From: a bacterium
GTDB taxonomy: Bacteria; Myxococcota_A; Bradymonadia; UBA7976; UBA1532
DNA length: 12,833 bases
Direction: 5' to 3'
Assembly: GCA_030424955.1 (NCBI GenBank)
Contig: JAUHVS010000103.1
Span: 1-12,833 of the forward strand
Shown here: positions 6,550 through 12,833 of the stretch, piece after piece
Layout of the letters: every line of letters starts with the position of its first letter
Position numbering within the stretch: the first letter of the stretch is position 1
Translations under genes and position numbers: made by a program
Notes under the pieces: generated by a model
Databases searched by the model: none
What the model saw: only the letters and a program-made list of their open reading frames with translations
Told to the model about the DNA's origin: nothing

Positions 6550-7164
6550 TGCATGGCCCTCACGTTGGCTGCCCGGTGTTGCCGGGCTCACATTGGCTCA
6601 GGGGGGCGAAGGTGATCAAGGCGGCGAACGCCCGGCACGTCGGCGCAAGACGGTGCGGCCTGCTGTCCTCGGCGGCGGCCGGACCGACGGGCCGGCTCGC
6701 CAACCCGGGCTGGGGCGCACGCTCTGCTGCCGGCCCGCGACCAACAACGACCAACGCACCCCGGCGCCGGACCAATCACCCCACTGAGAGCCAGCGCGGC
6801 TCGGCGAGATCGCGGCGATCTTCCCTACCAGCAACCTGGCAAGGGAGACTGCGTGTACAGCGATCCGGGATCACCTTGACCGGGACGCGTCGCCTCCAGG
6901 TTACACCCCGGGGAAGGGGGACCGGGGCAGGCCCCGGCGCCCAGCGAAGGCAGGCGACTCGACCCACCGCAGCGCCCGGGACGTCGCGGCCTGAGATCAA
7001 CCAAAGGGGGCCAGGGTTCTCCCTGGCGGGCGCTGGCTGTACAGCGATGGCACAGCCCAACAACAGCGACAGCGGACACGCGCGAAGACGGCGCACCGAC
7101 CCACCCGCCAAGAACAAACGCTCTCAACACCGACGGGCCAGCAACTGCGCAGGGAATCCAAAAC
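6550..7164. other. Long gap without a supported gene
   Basis: About 600 bases between the start of the minus-strand lipoprotein gene and the 3' end of tRNA-Leu. Open frames exist on both strands but are proline/arginine-rich, lack domains, and none has a convincing start. A GC-only hairpin (CCGGGG, 4-base loop, CCCCGG) lies at 6922-6937 without a T-tract. The 11-mer TGTACAGCGAT occurs at 6854-6864 and 7038-7048. The gap probably holds the lipoprotein promoter and the end of the tRNA transcript, but I cannot point to either. Confidence 0.4.
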
Positions 7165-7248
7165 TACCGGAGGCCGGGCTCGAACCGGCACGGACTTTCG
7201 CCCACCAGATTTTGAGTCTGGCGTGTCTACCAATTCCACCACTCCGGC
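7165..7248 (-). tRNA. tRNA-Leu (anticodon CAA)
   Basis: Read on the minus strand, the sequence folds as an 84-base class II tRNA. The acceptor arm is GCCGGAG paired with CTCCGGT (last pair G-U), followed by discriminator A. The D-arm region is TGGTGGAATTGGTAGACAC. The anticodon stem CCAGA/TCTGG encloses the loop CTCAAAA, giving anticodon CAA, which reads UUG leucine codons. A long variable arm (TGGGCGAAAGTCC) is typical of tRNA-Leu, and the T arm GCCGG-TTCGAGC-CCGGC is perfect. The 3' CCA is not encoded: GTTT follows the discriminator. Confidence 0.95.
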
Positions 7249-7329
7249 GTGGGGACGGCGAACCATACGCAGGTCGCCCGGTGCGGTCAATGGGGCGCAG
7301 CCGCAGATTTTCGCCCCTGGAGGCCCCTG

Positions 7330-7350
7330 CCTGGGTCCAGGCGACCCAGG
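7330..7350. promoter_or_regulatory. Perfect 7-bp inverted repeat upstream of the SLOG-like gene
   Basis: CCTGGGT at 7330-7336 pairs perfectly with ACCCAGG at 7344-7350 across a 7-base spacer. It ends about 54 bases before the start of the SLOG-like gene, in the divergent gap after tRNA-Leu. It could be an operator or a hairpin in the 5' leader; there is no T-tract, so an intrinsic terminator is unlikely. In DNA this GC-rich, chance hairpins are common. Confidence 0.3.
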
Positions 7351-7404
7351 GGGTGGAGCGGGGCGGTGGCGGTGCCGATCTGGAGGCGTTCGGGAGGAAG
7401 CGCC

Positions 7405-7797
7405 ATGCGTGTTTTGCTTTGCGGTCAGGTCGAACCCCCACAAGCCGCTGCCGTGCGTGAGGCGCTGACCCGTGTGGCCCACGCGTGGGGGGTGTCGGCG
7501 CTGGTCTGCGCGGCGGACGGGCTGCCGGTGGACGGCTGCGCGGCGCTGGGCGTGTCGGTGCGCACGCTGCACGATCCCGATCGGCGGGCGCGGCTCGAGA
7601 CGGTGCGCTGGCTGCTGACGCAGGGGCTCATCGACCGGGTGGTGGCGCTGCCGGCCCAGGGGGACCTGGGCGTGTATGTGTGCGCCTTCGACCACCACAT
7701 CCCGGTGTGGCAGGTCACGGTGGACGCGGGCGAGGGCCTGCTGGCGCCGCTGTCCCTCGACCAGGCGCGGGCGCGCCGGCTGTCGCAGGCGGCCTGA
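7405..7797 (+). CDS. Small SLOG/DUF2493-like protein
   Basis: 130 residues. The ATG at 7405 is chosen because GGAGG (7393-7397) lies 7 bases upstream; longer in-frame starts back to 7249 are unlikely. The protein begins with a Rossmann-type strand and turn (MRVLLCGQ) and then alternates helices and strands (AVREALTRVAHAWGVSALVC, GLIDRVVALPAQGDLG, IPVWQVT). This layout and the final aliphatic strand resemble the SLOG superfamily branch called DUF2493 (YspA-like), whose members bind nucleotides or nucleotide-derived ligands. The usual GGARGAD signature after the second strand is not present (CAADGLPVDG instead), so ligand binding is uncertain. It is convergent with prmA, 46 bases apart. No operon partner is seen. 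Confidence 0.6.
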   Translation: MRVLLCGQVEPPQAAAVREALTRVAHAWGVSALVCAADGLPVDGCAALGVSVRTLHDPDRRARLETVRWLLTQGLIDRVVALPAQGDLGVYVCAFDHHIPVWQVTVDAGEGLLAPLSLDQARARRLSQAA

Positions 7798-7843
7798 TCC
7801 GGCCGACCCGTCCATCCCGGAAGCCGCGATCAGGGCGCCTCGA

Positions 7844-8671
7844 TCAGGGGCGCCGCAGGGTCTCGCAGATCCAGCCATCGAGCTCGGTGCGCGCACCGCG
7901 GGCCCAGCCCGGGGTGTGGGCGTCGAGGGTCGGCTGGTGCGGGGCGCGGTAGCCCGCGAGGATCAGCCGGCCATTGGGCGCGACGGTGGTCATCAGCCGC
8001 GGCAGCAGCCCCAGCAACACGTCGGCACGGATGTTGGCGACCACGAGGTCGACCGGGGCGGTCGGCCACGCGGCGCTGACCTGCAGGGGCCAGCCGTTCA
8101 ACGCCGCGTTGGCCCGGGCGGTGGCCCGGGCGGTGCTGTCGATGTCGACGGCGTGCACGGTGAGGCCGCGGGCGGCGCCCAGCAGGCCCAGCAGGCCAGC
8201 GCCGGTGCCCACGTCGAGCAGCGTGCGGGCCGTGGGATCAGCGGCGGGGTGATCCAGGGCGGCCTCCAGGGCCGCAAACGCGAGGGCGGTGGTGGGGTGC
8301 TGGCCGTCGTGGCCAAAGCCCACGCCCGGGGTCAGCGCGATGAGTTGGCGGGCGGGCGGCGGCGCGGCGCCGGGCGGGCCCACGGCGAAGGCGCGGCCCA
8401 GCGGGGTCACCTGCGCCACCCCCCAGGTGTTGGGGGCGAGGGCCGCGTGCACCTGGACGGCCGGCACCTGCGCGCGCAGCGTGCGCTCGAAGGCGGCCAC
8501 GTCGAAGGGATCGGCCACCCACACCACCTGCAGCACGTCGCCCGGGGCGTCGGGCAGGTCGCGCTCCTCGATGCCTTGGGCGCCGGTGGCCCACAGGTGG
8601 GCGGCGACGGCGTCGGCGGCGGCGCGGGGGCTGCGCACGCGCAGCTCGACGAGGGGCGGGGGGGCGGTCAC
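7844..8671 (-). CDS. prmA: Ribosomal protein L11 methyltransferase (PrmA)
   Basis: 275 residues from the GTG at 8671. PrmA trimethylates lysines and the N-terminus of ribosomal protein L11 using S-adenosylmethionine, in the cytoplasm. The N-terminal ~100 residues form the small substrate-recognition domain. The C-terminal class I methyltransferase domain shows the PrmA-type HPTT segment (FGHDGQHPTT, 119-128), the SAM-binding glycine loop LLDVGTGAGLLG (151-162), the acidic end of strand 2 (AVDID, about 174-178) and the catalytic-region motif VVANI (210-214). The HPTT segment is one residue longer than the usual FGTGTHPTT. The start is uncertain: the frame is open to a GTG at 8740, but that adds a proline-rich stretch unlike the family. 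The usual length is near 290. It diverges from queC, with 103 bases between starts. Confidence 0.85.
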   Translation of the reverse strand: MTAPPPLVELRVRSPRAAADAVAAHLWATGAQGIEERDLPDAPGDVLQVVWVADPFDVAAFERTLRAQVPAVQVHAALAPNTWGVAQVTPLGRAFAVGPPGAAPPPARQLIALTPGVGFGHDGQHPTTALAFAALEAALDHPAADPTARTLLDVGTGAGLLGLLGAARGLTVHAVDIDSTARATARANAALNGWPLQVSAAWPTAPVDLVVANIRADVLLGLLPRLMTTVAPNGRLILAGYRAPHQPTLDAHTPGWARGARTELDGWICETLRRP

Positions 8672-8760
8672 GGCGCGGGAGGGTAGGGGCGGGCCCGGGC
8701 ATGGGCAAGGGCGGTTGATCGGGCGGGCAGCCCGCGGCACCCTGCGCCGTTCCAGCGGTG

Positions 8761-8765
8761 GGAGG
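8761..8765 (+). promoter_or_regulatory. Strong ribosome binding site for queC
   Basis: GGAGG, within GGGAGGTG, lies 9 bases before the ATG at 8775. It settles that start over the much longer in-frame extension upstream, which is antisense to prmA. Confidence 0.7.
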
Positions 8766-8774
8766 TGCCCGAGG

Positions 8775-9488
8775 ATGGCGCGGACGGCAGTGGTGTTGGT
8801 GAGCGGTGGCCTGGACTCGACGACCTGTCTGGCGATCGCCCAGGCCGAGGGCTTCGAGATCGTGGCGCTGTCCTTCGACTATGGGCAGCGGCACGCGGTC
8901 GAGGTGGAGCGGGCCCGCGCGGTGGCCGCGCACTACGGCGTGCGGCGGCACTATGAGCTGCCGCTGGGGCTGTTCAAGGCCATCGGCGGCTCGGCGCTCA
9001 CCGCGGACGTGGCGGTGCCGAAGGGGCGCGACGCCGAGGCCATGGCCGATGGCATCCCCGTGACCTATGTGCCGGCGCGTAACCTGGTGTTCTTGAGCCA
9101 CGCGGTGGGCGTGGCCGAGGTCGAGGGCGCCGAGGACATCTTCATCGGGGTGAACGCGCTGGACTACTCGGGCTACCCCGACTGCCGGCCAGAGTTCATC
9201 GAGGCCTTCGCGCGCACGGCGCGGCTGGCGACGAAGGTGGGCGTGGAGGGGCGCGGGCTGCAGATCCGCGCGCCGCTGATGCGCTGGACCAAGGGCGAGA
9301 TCGTGCGCCAGGGGCTGGCGCTGAACACGCCGTACGCGCTGACGCACTCCTGCTACGACCCGAGCGCCGACGGCGTGGCGTGCGGCACCTGCGACTCGTG
9401 CCTGCTGCGCATCAAGGGGTTCCAGGAGGCCGGGGCCATCGATCCGGTGCCCTACGCCATCGCCGTGGACTGGGCGCAGGCGCCGTGA
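8775..9488 (+). CDS. queC: 7-cyano-7-deazaguanine (preQ0) synthase QueC
   Basis: 237 residues, the normal length for QueC. The enzyme converts 7-carboxy-7-deazaguanine to preQ0 with ammonia and two ATP, in the pathway to queuosine in tRNA and related deazapurines. The PP-loop ATP-binding motif SGGLDST is at residues 10-16, followed by the family stretch LSFDYGQRH. The zinc site is C193, C203, C206 and C209 (HSCYDP, then CGTCDSC). VPARNLVFLS and GVNALDYSGYPDCRPEF are also characteristic QueC segments. Its stop overlaps the start of queE as GTGA, so the two are almost certainly co-translated. queD and folE are not in the window. Confidence 0.97.
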   Translation: MARTAVVLVSGGLDSTTCLAIAQAEGFEIVALSFDYGQRHAVEVERARAVAAHYGVRRHYELPLGLFKAIGGSALTADVAVPKGRDAEAMADGIPVTYVPARNLVFLSHAVGVAEVEGAEDIFIGVNALDYSGYPDCRPEFIEAFARTARLATKVGVEGRGLQIRAPLMRWTKGEIVRQGLALNTPYALTHSCYDPSADGVACGTCDSCLLRIKGFQEAGAIDPVPYAIAVDWAQAP

Positions 9489-10120
9489 GCGGCTACGCGG
9501 TCAAGGAGACCTACTACACGCTGCAGGGCGAGGGCGCGCAGACGGGGCGGGCGGCGGTGTTCTGCCGCTTCACCGGCTGCAACCTGTGGTCGGGCCGCGA
9601 GGCCGACCGGGCCACGGCGGCCTGCAGCTTCTGCGACACCGACTTCGTGGGCACCGACGGGCCGGGCGGCGGGCGGTTCGCCGACGCCGACGCCCTGGCC
9701 GATCACATCGCGGCGCAGTGGCCGGGGGGCGGGCGGCCCTACGTGGTGTTCACCGGGGGCGAGCCCACGCTCCAGCTCGACGCGGCGCTGGTGGCGGCCT
9801 GCCACACCCGGGGGTTCGAGGTGGCCATCGAGACCAACGGCACCCGCGCGGTGCCCGCGGGCGTGGACTGGATCTGCGTGAGCCCCAAGCCGGGCCCCGC
9901 GCTCGTGCAGCGCACGGGCCAGGAGCTGAAGCTGGTGTACCCGCAGGGGGCGTTCCCCGATCCGGCGGTGTTCACGCACCTGGCCTTTGATCACTTCTGC
10001 TTGCAGCCGCTGGACGACGCCCAGCAGGCCGAGCACGTGGCCGCGGCGGTGGCCTACTGCCAGGCGCACCCGACCTGGCGGCTGTCGGTGCAGACCCACA
10101 AGGTGCTGGGCCTGCCCTGA
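9485..10120 (+). CDS. queE: 7-carboxy-7-deazaguanine synthase QueE (radical SAM)
   Basis: 211 residues. QueE rearranges 6-carboxytetrahydropterin to 7-carboxy-7-deazaguanine, the step just before QueC. The GTG start lies in a 4-base overlap with the queC stop. Early family features are present (KETYYTLQGEG, residues 7-17). The iron-sulfur cluster cysteines are C32, C47 and C50. Their spacing is C-x14-C-x2-C, not the CX3CX2C of most radical SAM enzymes; this is a known variant in one QueE subgroup, e.g. the Burkholderia multivorans enzyme. FTGGEPTLQ supplies the SAM-binding GGE motif, and IETNGT and SPKPGP are further conserved stretches. The product feeds QueC directly. Confidence 0.96.
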   Translation: MSGYAVKETYYTLQGEGAQTGRAAVFCRFTGCNLWSGREADRATAACSFCDTDFVGTDGPGGGRFADADALADHIAAQWPGGGRPYVVFTGGEPTLQLDAALVAACHTRGFEVAIETNGTRAVPAGVDWICVSPKPGPALVQRTGQELKLVYPQGAFPDPAVFTHLAFDHFCLQPLDDAQQAEHVAAAVAYCQAHPTWRLSVQTHKVLGLP

Positions 10121-10202
10121 GCCCGCCCGGCTGGGGGGTGGGCCCGGCCCGACCCCCGCGCCCGGTGGGTGCGTCCCCCCGGTGCCTTTGTTACCCTGTC
10201 GC

Positions 10203-10239
10203 GATTTCGCGCAGTGGACTGCGCGCACTGGATTTCGCG
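10203..10239. promoter_or_regulatory. Direct and inverted repeat upstream of xdhA, possible operator
   Basis: Two copies of GATTTCGCG (10203-10211 and 10231-10239) flank an inverted repeat CAGTG (10212-10216) / CACTG (10226-10230) around GACTGCGCG. The block ends 14 bases before the xdhA ATG, overlapping where a leader or promoter would be. Such symmetry fits a transcription-factor site or a small hairpin controlling xanthine dehydrogenase expression. No regulator gene is next to it in the window, so the assignment is inference. Confidence 0.4.
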
Positions 10240-10253
10240 GCGTAGGGGGCCCC

Positions 10254-11744
10254 ATGGGGACCGTGCAGTTTCATCTCAACGGCGAGGCGGTGACCGTCAC
10301 CGACGCCACGCCCAACACCACCTTGCTCGACTGGCTGCGGCGCGACGCGCGGCTGACGGGCACCAAAGAGGGCTGCGCCGAGGGCGACTGTGGCGCGTGC
10401 ACCGTGGCGGTGCTGGACGCCGAGGCCCCCGAGGGGCCCACGTGGCGGGCCATCAACAGCTGCCTGGTGCTGCTGCCGCTGGTGCACGGGCAGCGGGTGG
10501 TGACCGTCGAGGGGCTGGCCCCCCGCACCGGCGCGCTGCACCCCGCGCAGCAGGCCATGGTGGACACCCTGGGCAGCCAGTGCGGCTACTGCACGCCCGG
10601 CGTGGTGATGAGCCTGTTCGAGGCCACCTACCGCCAGGATCTGCGCTCGCCCTGGCAGCTGGACGATCAGCTCAGCGGCAACCTGTGCCGCTGCACGGGC
10701 TACCGGCCGATCCGCGACGCCGCGACCCAGGTGGCCGGCACCCGGCCCGCCGACGGGTTCTCGGCCGCGATGGCCGCGCCCGCCGCCGAGCAGCCGGCCC
10801 TGCGCTGGGTCACCGAGGCCGGCGAGGCGCACATCCCCACCGACTTCGATGCGCTGTTCGACGTGCTGGACCGCCGGCCGGACGCCCGGCTGATCTGCGG
10901 CGCGACGGACCTGGGCCTGGACGTCACCAAGCAGGGCAAGCGCTTCGAGTGCCTGGTGTCGCTGCAGGGGCTGCCGCTGCGCGGGGTGACCCTGGCGCCC
11001 GGCGGGGGCTGGCGCATCGGGGCCACCACCCGGCTGAGCGACCTGGAGCTGGCCACCGAGCACGCCCTGCCGCCGGTGGCGCGCATGCTGCGGTTCTTCG
11101 GCTCGCGGCAGATCAAGAACCGGGCGACCGTGGGCGGCAACCTGTGCAACGCGTCGCCCATTGGCGATCTGGCGCCGGTGCTGCTGTCGCTGGGCGCGGT
11201 GGCGGTGATCCGCGGCCGGGCGGGCGAGCGGCGGCTGCCGCTGGCGGACTTCTTCGTGGCGTACCGCAAGACGGCGCTGGCGGCGGGCGAGATCCTGGCC
11301 GCCGTCGAGGTGCCGCCCCTGGGGGCCGACGCCAAGGCGAGCGCGTACAAGGTGAGCAAGCGCCGCGAGATGGACATCAGCGCCGTGGCCTGCGGGCTGT
11401 GGGTGGCGGTGGACGCGCAGCAGACCATCACCGCGGCGCGGTTCGGGTTCGGCGGCATGGCGGCGACGCCGGCGCGGGCCCCCGCGGCCGAGGCGGCGGT
11501 TGTGGGCCAGCCCTTCAGCGCGGCCACCTTCGCGGCGGCGGCGGACGCCCTGCGCAGCGACTTCACGCCGCTGTCGGACCACCGCGGATCGGCCTGGTAC
11601 CGCATGACCGTGGCCACCAACCTGCTCAAGGGGTTCTTCCACGAGGTGCGCGAGACGGCGGTGCCGCTGCTGGCGGCGCGGCCCAGCGGCACGCTGCTGA
11701 CCCCCGATGACCCAGCCGATCTGCCGACGGAGGGCGCCCGATGA
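10254..11744 (+). CDS. xdhA: Xanthine dehydrogenase small subunit (2Fe-2S and FAD domains)
   Basis: 496 residues, normal for bacterial XdhA. It moves electrons from the molybdenum subunit through two 2Fe-2S clusters to FAD and NAD+ during hypoxanthine/xanthine oxidation to urate. The plant-type ferredoxin cluster is C41, C46, C49 and C70. The second cluster is C110, C113, C145 and C147 (QCGYCTPG, then CRCTGYRPI). The FAD-binding domain follows from about 190, with ICGATDLGLDV, the ATVGGNLCNASPIGDLAP segment and a C-terminal FAD-domain region to the end. The ATG is preceded by AGGGGG at 4 bases. Upstream in-frame sequence belongs to the antisense/out-of-frame shadow of queE. Its stop overlaps the next start as ATGA, a typical coupled arrangement with xdhB. 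Confidence 0.96.
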   Translation: MGTVQFHLNGEAVTVTDATPNTTLLDWLRRDARLTGTKEGCAEGDCGACTVAVLDAEAPEGPTWRAINSCLVLLPLVHGQRVVTVEGLAPRTGALHPAQQAMVDTLGSQCGYCTPGVVMSLFEATYRQDLRSPWQLDDQLSGNLCRCTGYRPIRDAATQVAGTRPADGFSAAMAAPAAEQPALRWVTEAGEAHIPTDFDALFDVLDRRPDARLICGATDLGLDVTKQGKRFECLVSLQGLPLRGVTLAPGGGWRIGATTRLSDLELATEHALPPVARMLRFFGSRQIKNRATVGGNLCNASPIGDLAPVLLSLGAVAVIRGRAGERRLPLADFFVAYRKTALAAGEILAAVEVPPLGADAKASAYKVSKRREMDISAVACGLWVAVDAQQTITAARFGFGGMAATPARAPAAEAAVVGQPFSAATFAAAADALRSDFTPLSDHRGSAWYRMTVATNLLKGFFHEVRETAVPLLAARPSGTLLTPDDPADLPTEGAR

Positions 11745-12833
11745 CCGGCCAGCCGACCGCCACGACGCCCACGCCCAGCCCGCTGCACGCCGACGCGCCC
11801 CACGAGAGCGCTGTGGGCCACGTGACGGGCCGCGCGGTGTACACCGACGACCTACCGGCGCCCGCCGGCACCCTGCACGCGGTGCCGGTGGCGTCGCCGC
11901 ACGCCCACGCGCGCATCACCGCGCGGGATGGCACGGCCGCGCGGGCGCTGCCCGGGGTGCGGGCGGTGCTCTTCGCCGACGCCATCCCCGGCCACGGCGA
12001 CATCGGGCCCATCGTGCAGGACGAGCCGCTGCTCGCCCGGGACGTGGTGAGCTGTGTCGGGCACCCGGTCGCCGTGGTGCTGGGCGAGACCCTGGAGGCG
12101 GCGACGGCCGGCGCGGCCGCCGTGGTGGTCGAGTACGCGCCGCTGCCCGCGCGGCTGAGCATCGACGCCGCCATCGAGGCCGGCGCGTACCACGGCCAGC
12201 CCCACGTGATTGAGCGGGGCGATCGCGCGGCGGCGTGGGCCGCCGCCACCGACGTGGTGGAGGGGCAGGTCGACAGCCCCGCGCAGGACCACTTCTACCT
12301 GGAGAGCCAGGCCAGCCTGGTGGTGCCGGGCGAGGCCGGCACGTGGCGGGTGGTGTCGTCCACCCAGCACCCCAGCGAGGTGCAGCGCGAGGTGGCCAGC
12401 GTGCTGGGCATCGGGGCGCACCGGGTGGTGTGCGAGGTGCCGCGCATGGGCGGCGGCTTCGGCGGCAAGGAGAGCCAGTCGACCCCGTGGGCCTGCCTGG
12501 CGGCGCTGGGGGCCTGGCACACGGGGCGGCCGGTGAAGATCCGGCTCGACCGCGCGCAGGACATGGCGTGGACGGGCAACCGGCACCCCTTCCGCGGGCT
12601 GTACCGGGCGGGCTTCGACGCCGACGGGCGGCTGCTGGTGCTCGAGGCCACGCTCTACAGCGACGGTGGCTGGTCCTTCGACCTGTCGCTGCCGGTGCTG
12701 GACCGCGCGCTGTTCCACCTGGACAACACCTGCTTCGTGCCCGCGCTGCGCTTCGAGGGGCGCGCGTGCTCGACCCACCTGCCGAGCAACACGGCGTTCC
12801 GAGGGTTTGGCGGGCCGCAGGGCATCTTGGTCA
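11741..12833 (+). CDS. xdhB: Xanthine dehydrogenase large (molybdenum) subunit, partial
   Basis: The first 364 codons are present and the frame is still open at the window edge; full-length XdhB is about 770-800 residues. This subunit binds the molybdopterin cofactor and hydroxylates the purine. Visible family motifs are the N-terminal HESAVGHVTGRAVYTDD, DHFYLESQ, MGGGFGGKESQ and SNTAFRGFGGPQG. By alignment with bovine xanthine oxidoreductase, the GGKE glutamate (E244 here) corresponds to E802. The arginine in TAFRGFGG (R354) corresponds to R880, and the GGF phenylalanine (F240) to F798. These substrate-binding residues support true xanthine dehydrogenase rather than a CO- or aldehyde-dehydrogenase relative. 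The ATG overlaps the xdhA stop by 4 bases. Confidence 0.95.
   Translation, partial: MTGQPTATTPTPSPLHADAPHESAVGHVTGRAVYTDDLPAPAGTLHAVPVASPHAHARITARDGTAARALPGVRAVLFADAIPGHGDIGPIVQDEPLLARDVVSCVGHPVAVVLGETLEAATAGAAAVVVEYAPLPARLSIDAAIEAGAYHGQPHVIERGDRAAAWAAATDVVEGQVDSPAQDHFYLESQASLVVPGEAGTWRVVSSTQHPSEVQREVASVLGIGAHRVVCEVPRMGGGFGGKESQSTPWACLAALGAWHTGRPVKIRLDRAQDMAWTGNRHPFRGLYRAGFDADGRLLVLEATLYSDGGWSFDLSLPVLDRALFHLDNTCFVPALRFEGRACSTHLPSNTAFRGFGGPQGILV

Noticed and set aside
5857..6615. 252-residue plus-strand open frame opposite the lipoprotein
   Set aside because: The minus-strand reading has a signal peptide with lipobox and a balanced amino-acid composition; the plus-strand reading is Gly/Arg/Val-rich and domainless.
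6854..7048. 11-mer TGTACAGCGAT occurring twice, 184 bases apart
   Set aside because: Flanks do not match and there is no third copy or symmetry, so it is likely chance.
7827..7854. Direct repeat CGATCAGGGCGCC / CGATCAGGGGCGCC at the prmA stop
   Set aside because: A two-copy 13-14 base repeat in the convergent gap; too little to support a function or a terminator.
10191..11821. Large minus-strand open frames antisense to xdhA
   Set aside because: Long stop-free shadows are expected opposite very GC-rich genes. xdhA has all its cofactor motifs on the plus strand.

Overview
The window is very GC-rich (about 80% in sampled xanthine dehydrogenase lines). It carries two predicted lipoproteins, a secreted protease with a myxobacterial-style cysteine-rich insert and a candidate sigma-54 promoter. 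This suggests a Gram-negative, high-GC bacterium of the Myxococcota / former Deltaproteobacteria type. That placement is inferred from composition and protein style; there is no rRNA or other firm taxonomic marker.

Left part (1-4156): an accessory-looking segment. A secreted S8-family (subtilisin-like) protease gene (891-2867) overlaps a small lipoprotein gene (2854-3384). The protease gene is much less GC-rich (about 53-58% in sampled lines) than the housekeeping genes to the right. The pair is bracketed by copies of an interspersed repeat with core TTCGAACCCTGTGACCATAA (one copy on the left at 297-330, two on the right at 3434-3466 and 3500-3532). It is followed by a seven-unit 17-bp tandem repeat (3736-3866). 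No transposase or integrase is visible. The protease has Glu where the family normally has the catalytic Asp.

Middle part (4157-7248): a membrane-anchored HEAT-like repeat protein (4157-5446), followed by an open frame in GTGA overlap that is interrupted by one in-frame TGA (5443-5775, probable remnant). A predicted lipoprotein of unknown function lies on the minus strand (5707-6549), then about 600 bases with no supported gene, then a tRNA-Leu(CAA) gene on the minus strand (7165-7248).

Right part (7249-12833): ordinary, densely packed high-GC genes. They are a small SLOG/DUF2493-like protein (7405-7797), prmA on the minus strand (7844-8671), the queC-queE pair for 7-deazaguanine (queuosine/preQ0) synthesis, and the xanthine dehydrogenase genes xdhA and xdhB (xdhB runs off the right edge). 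queC/queE and xdhA/xdhB are each coupled by 4-bp stop/start overlaps. A repeat-bearing 133-bp gap separates queE from xdhA, so these are probably two transcription units, both acting on purine-derived compounds.

The most interesting material is the protease-lipoprotein cassette with its flanking repeat family, the tandem repeat array, and the TGA-interrupted frame behind the HEAT-like gene. I do not claim a proven new system.
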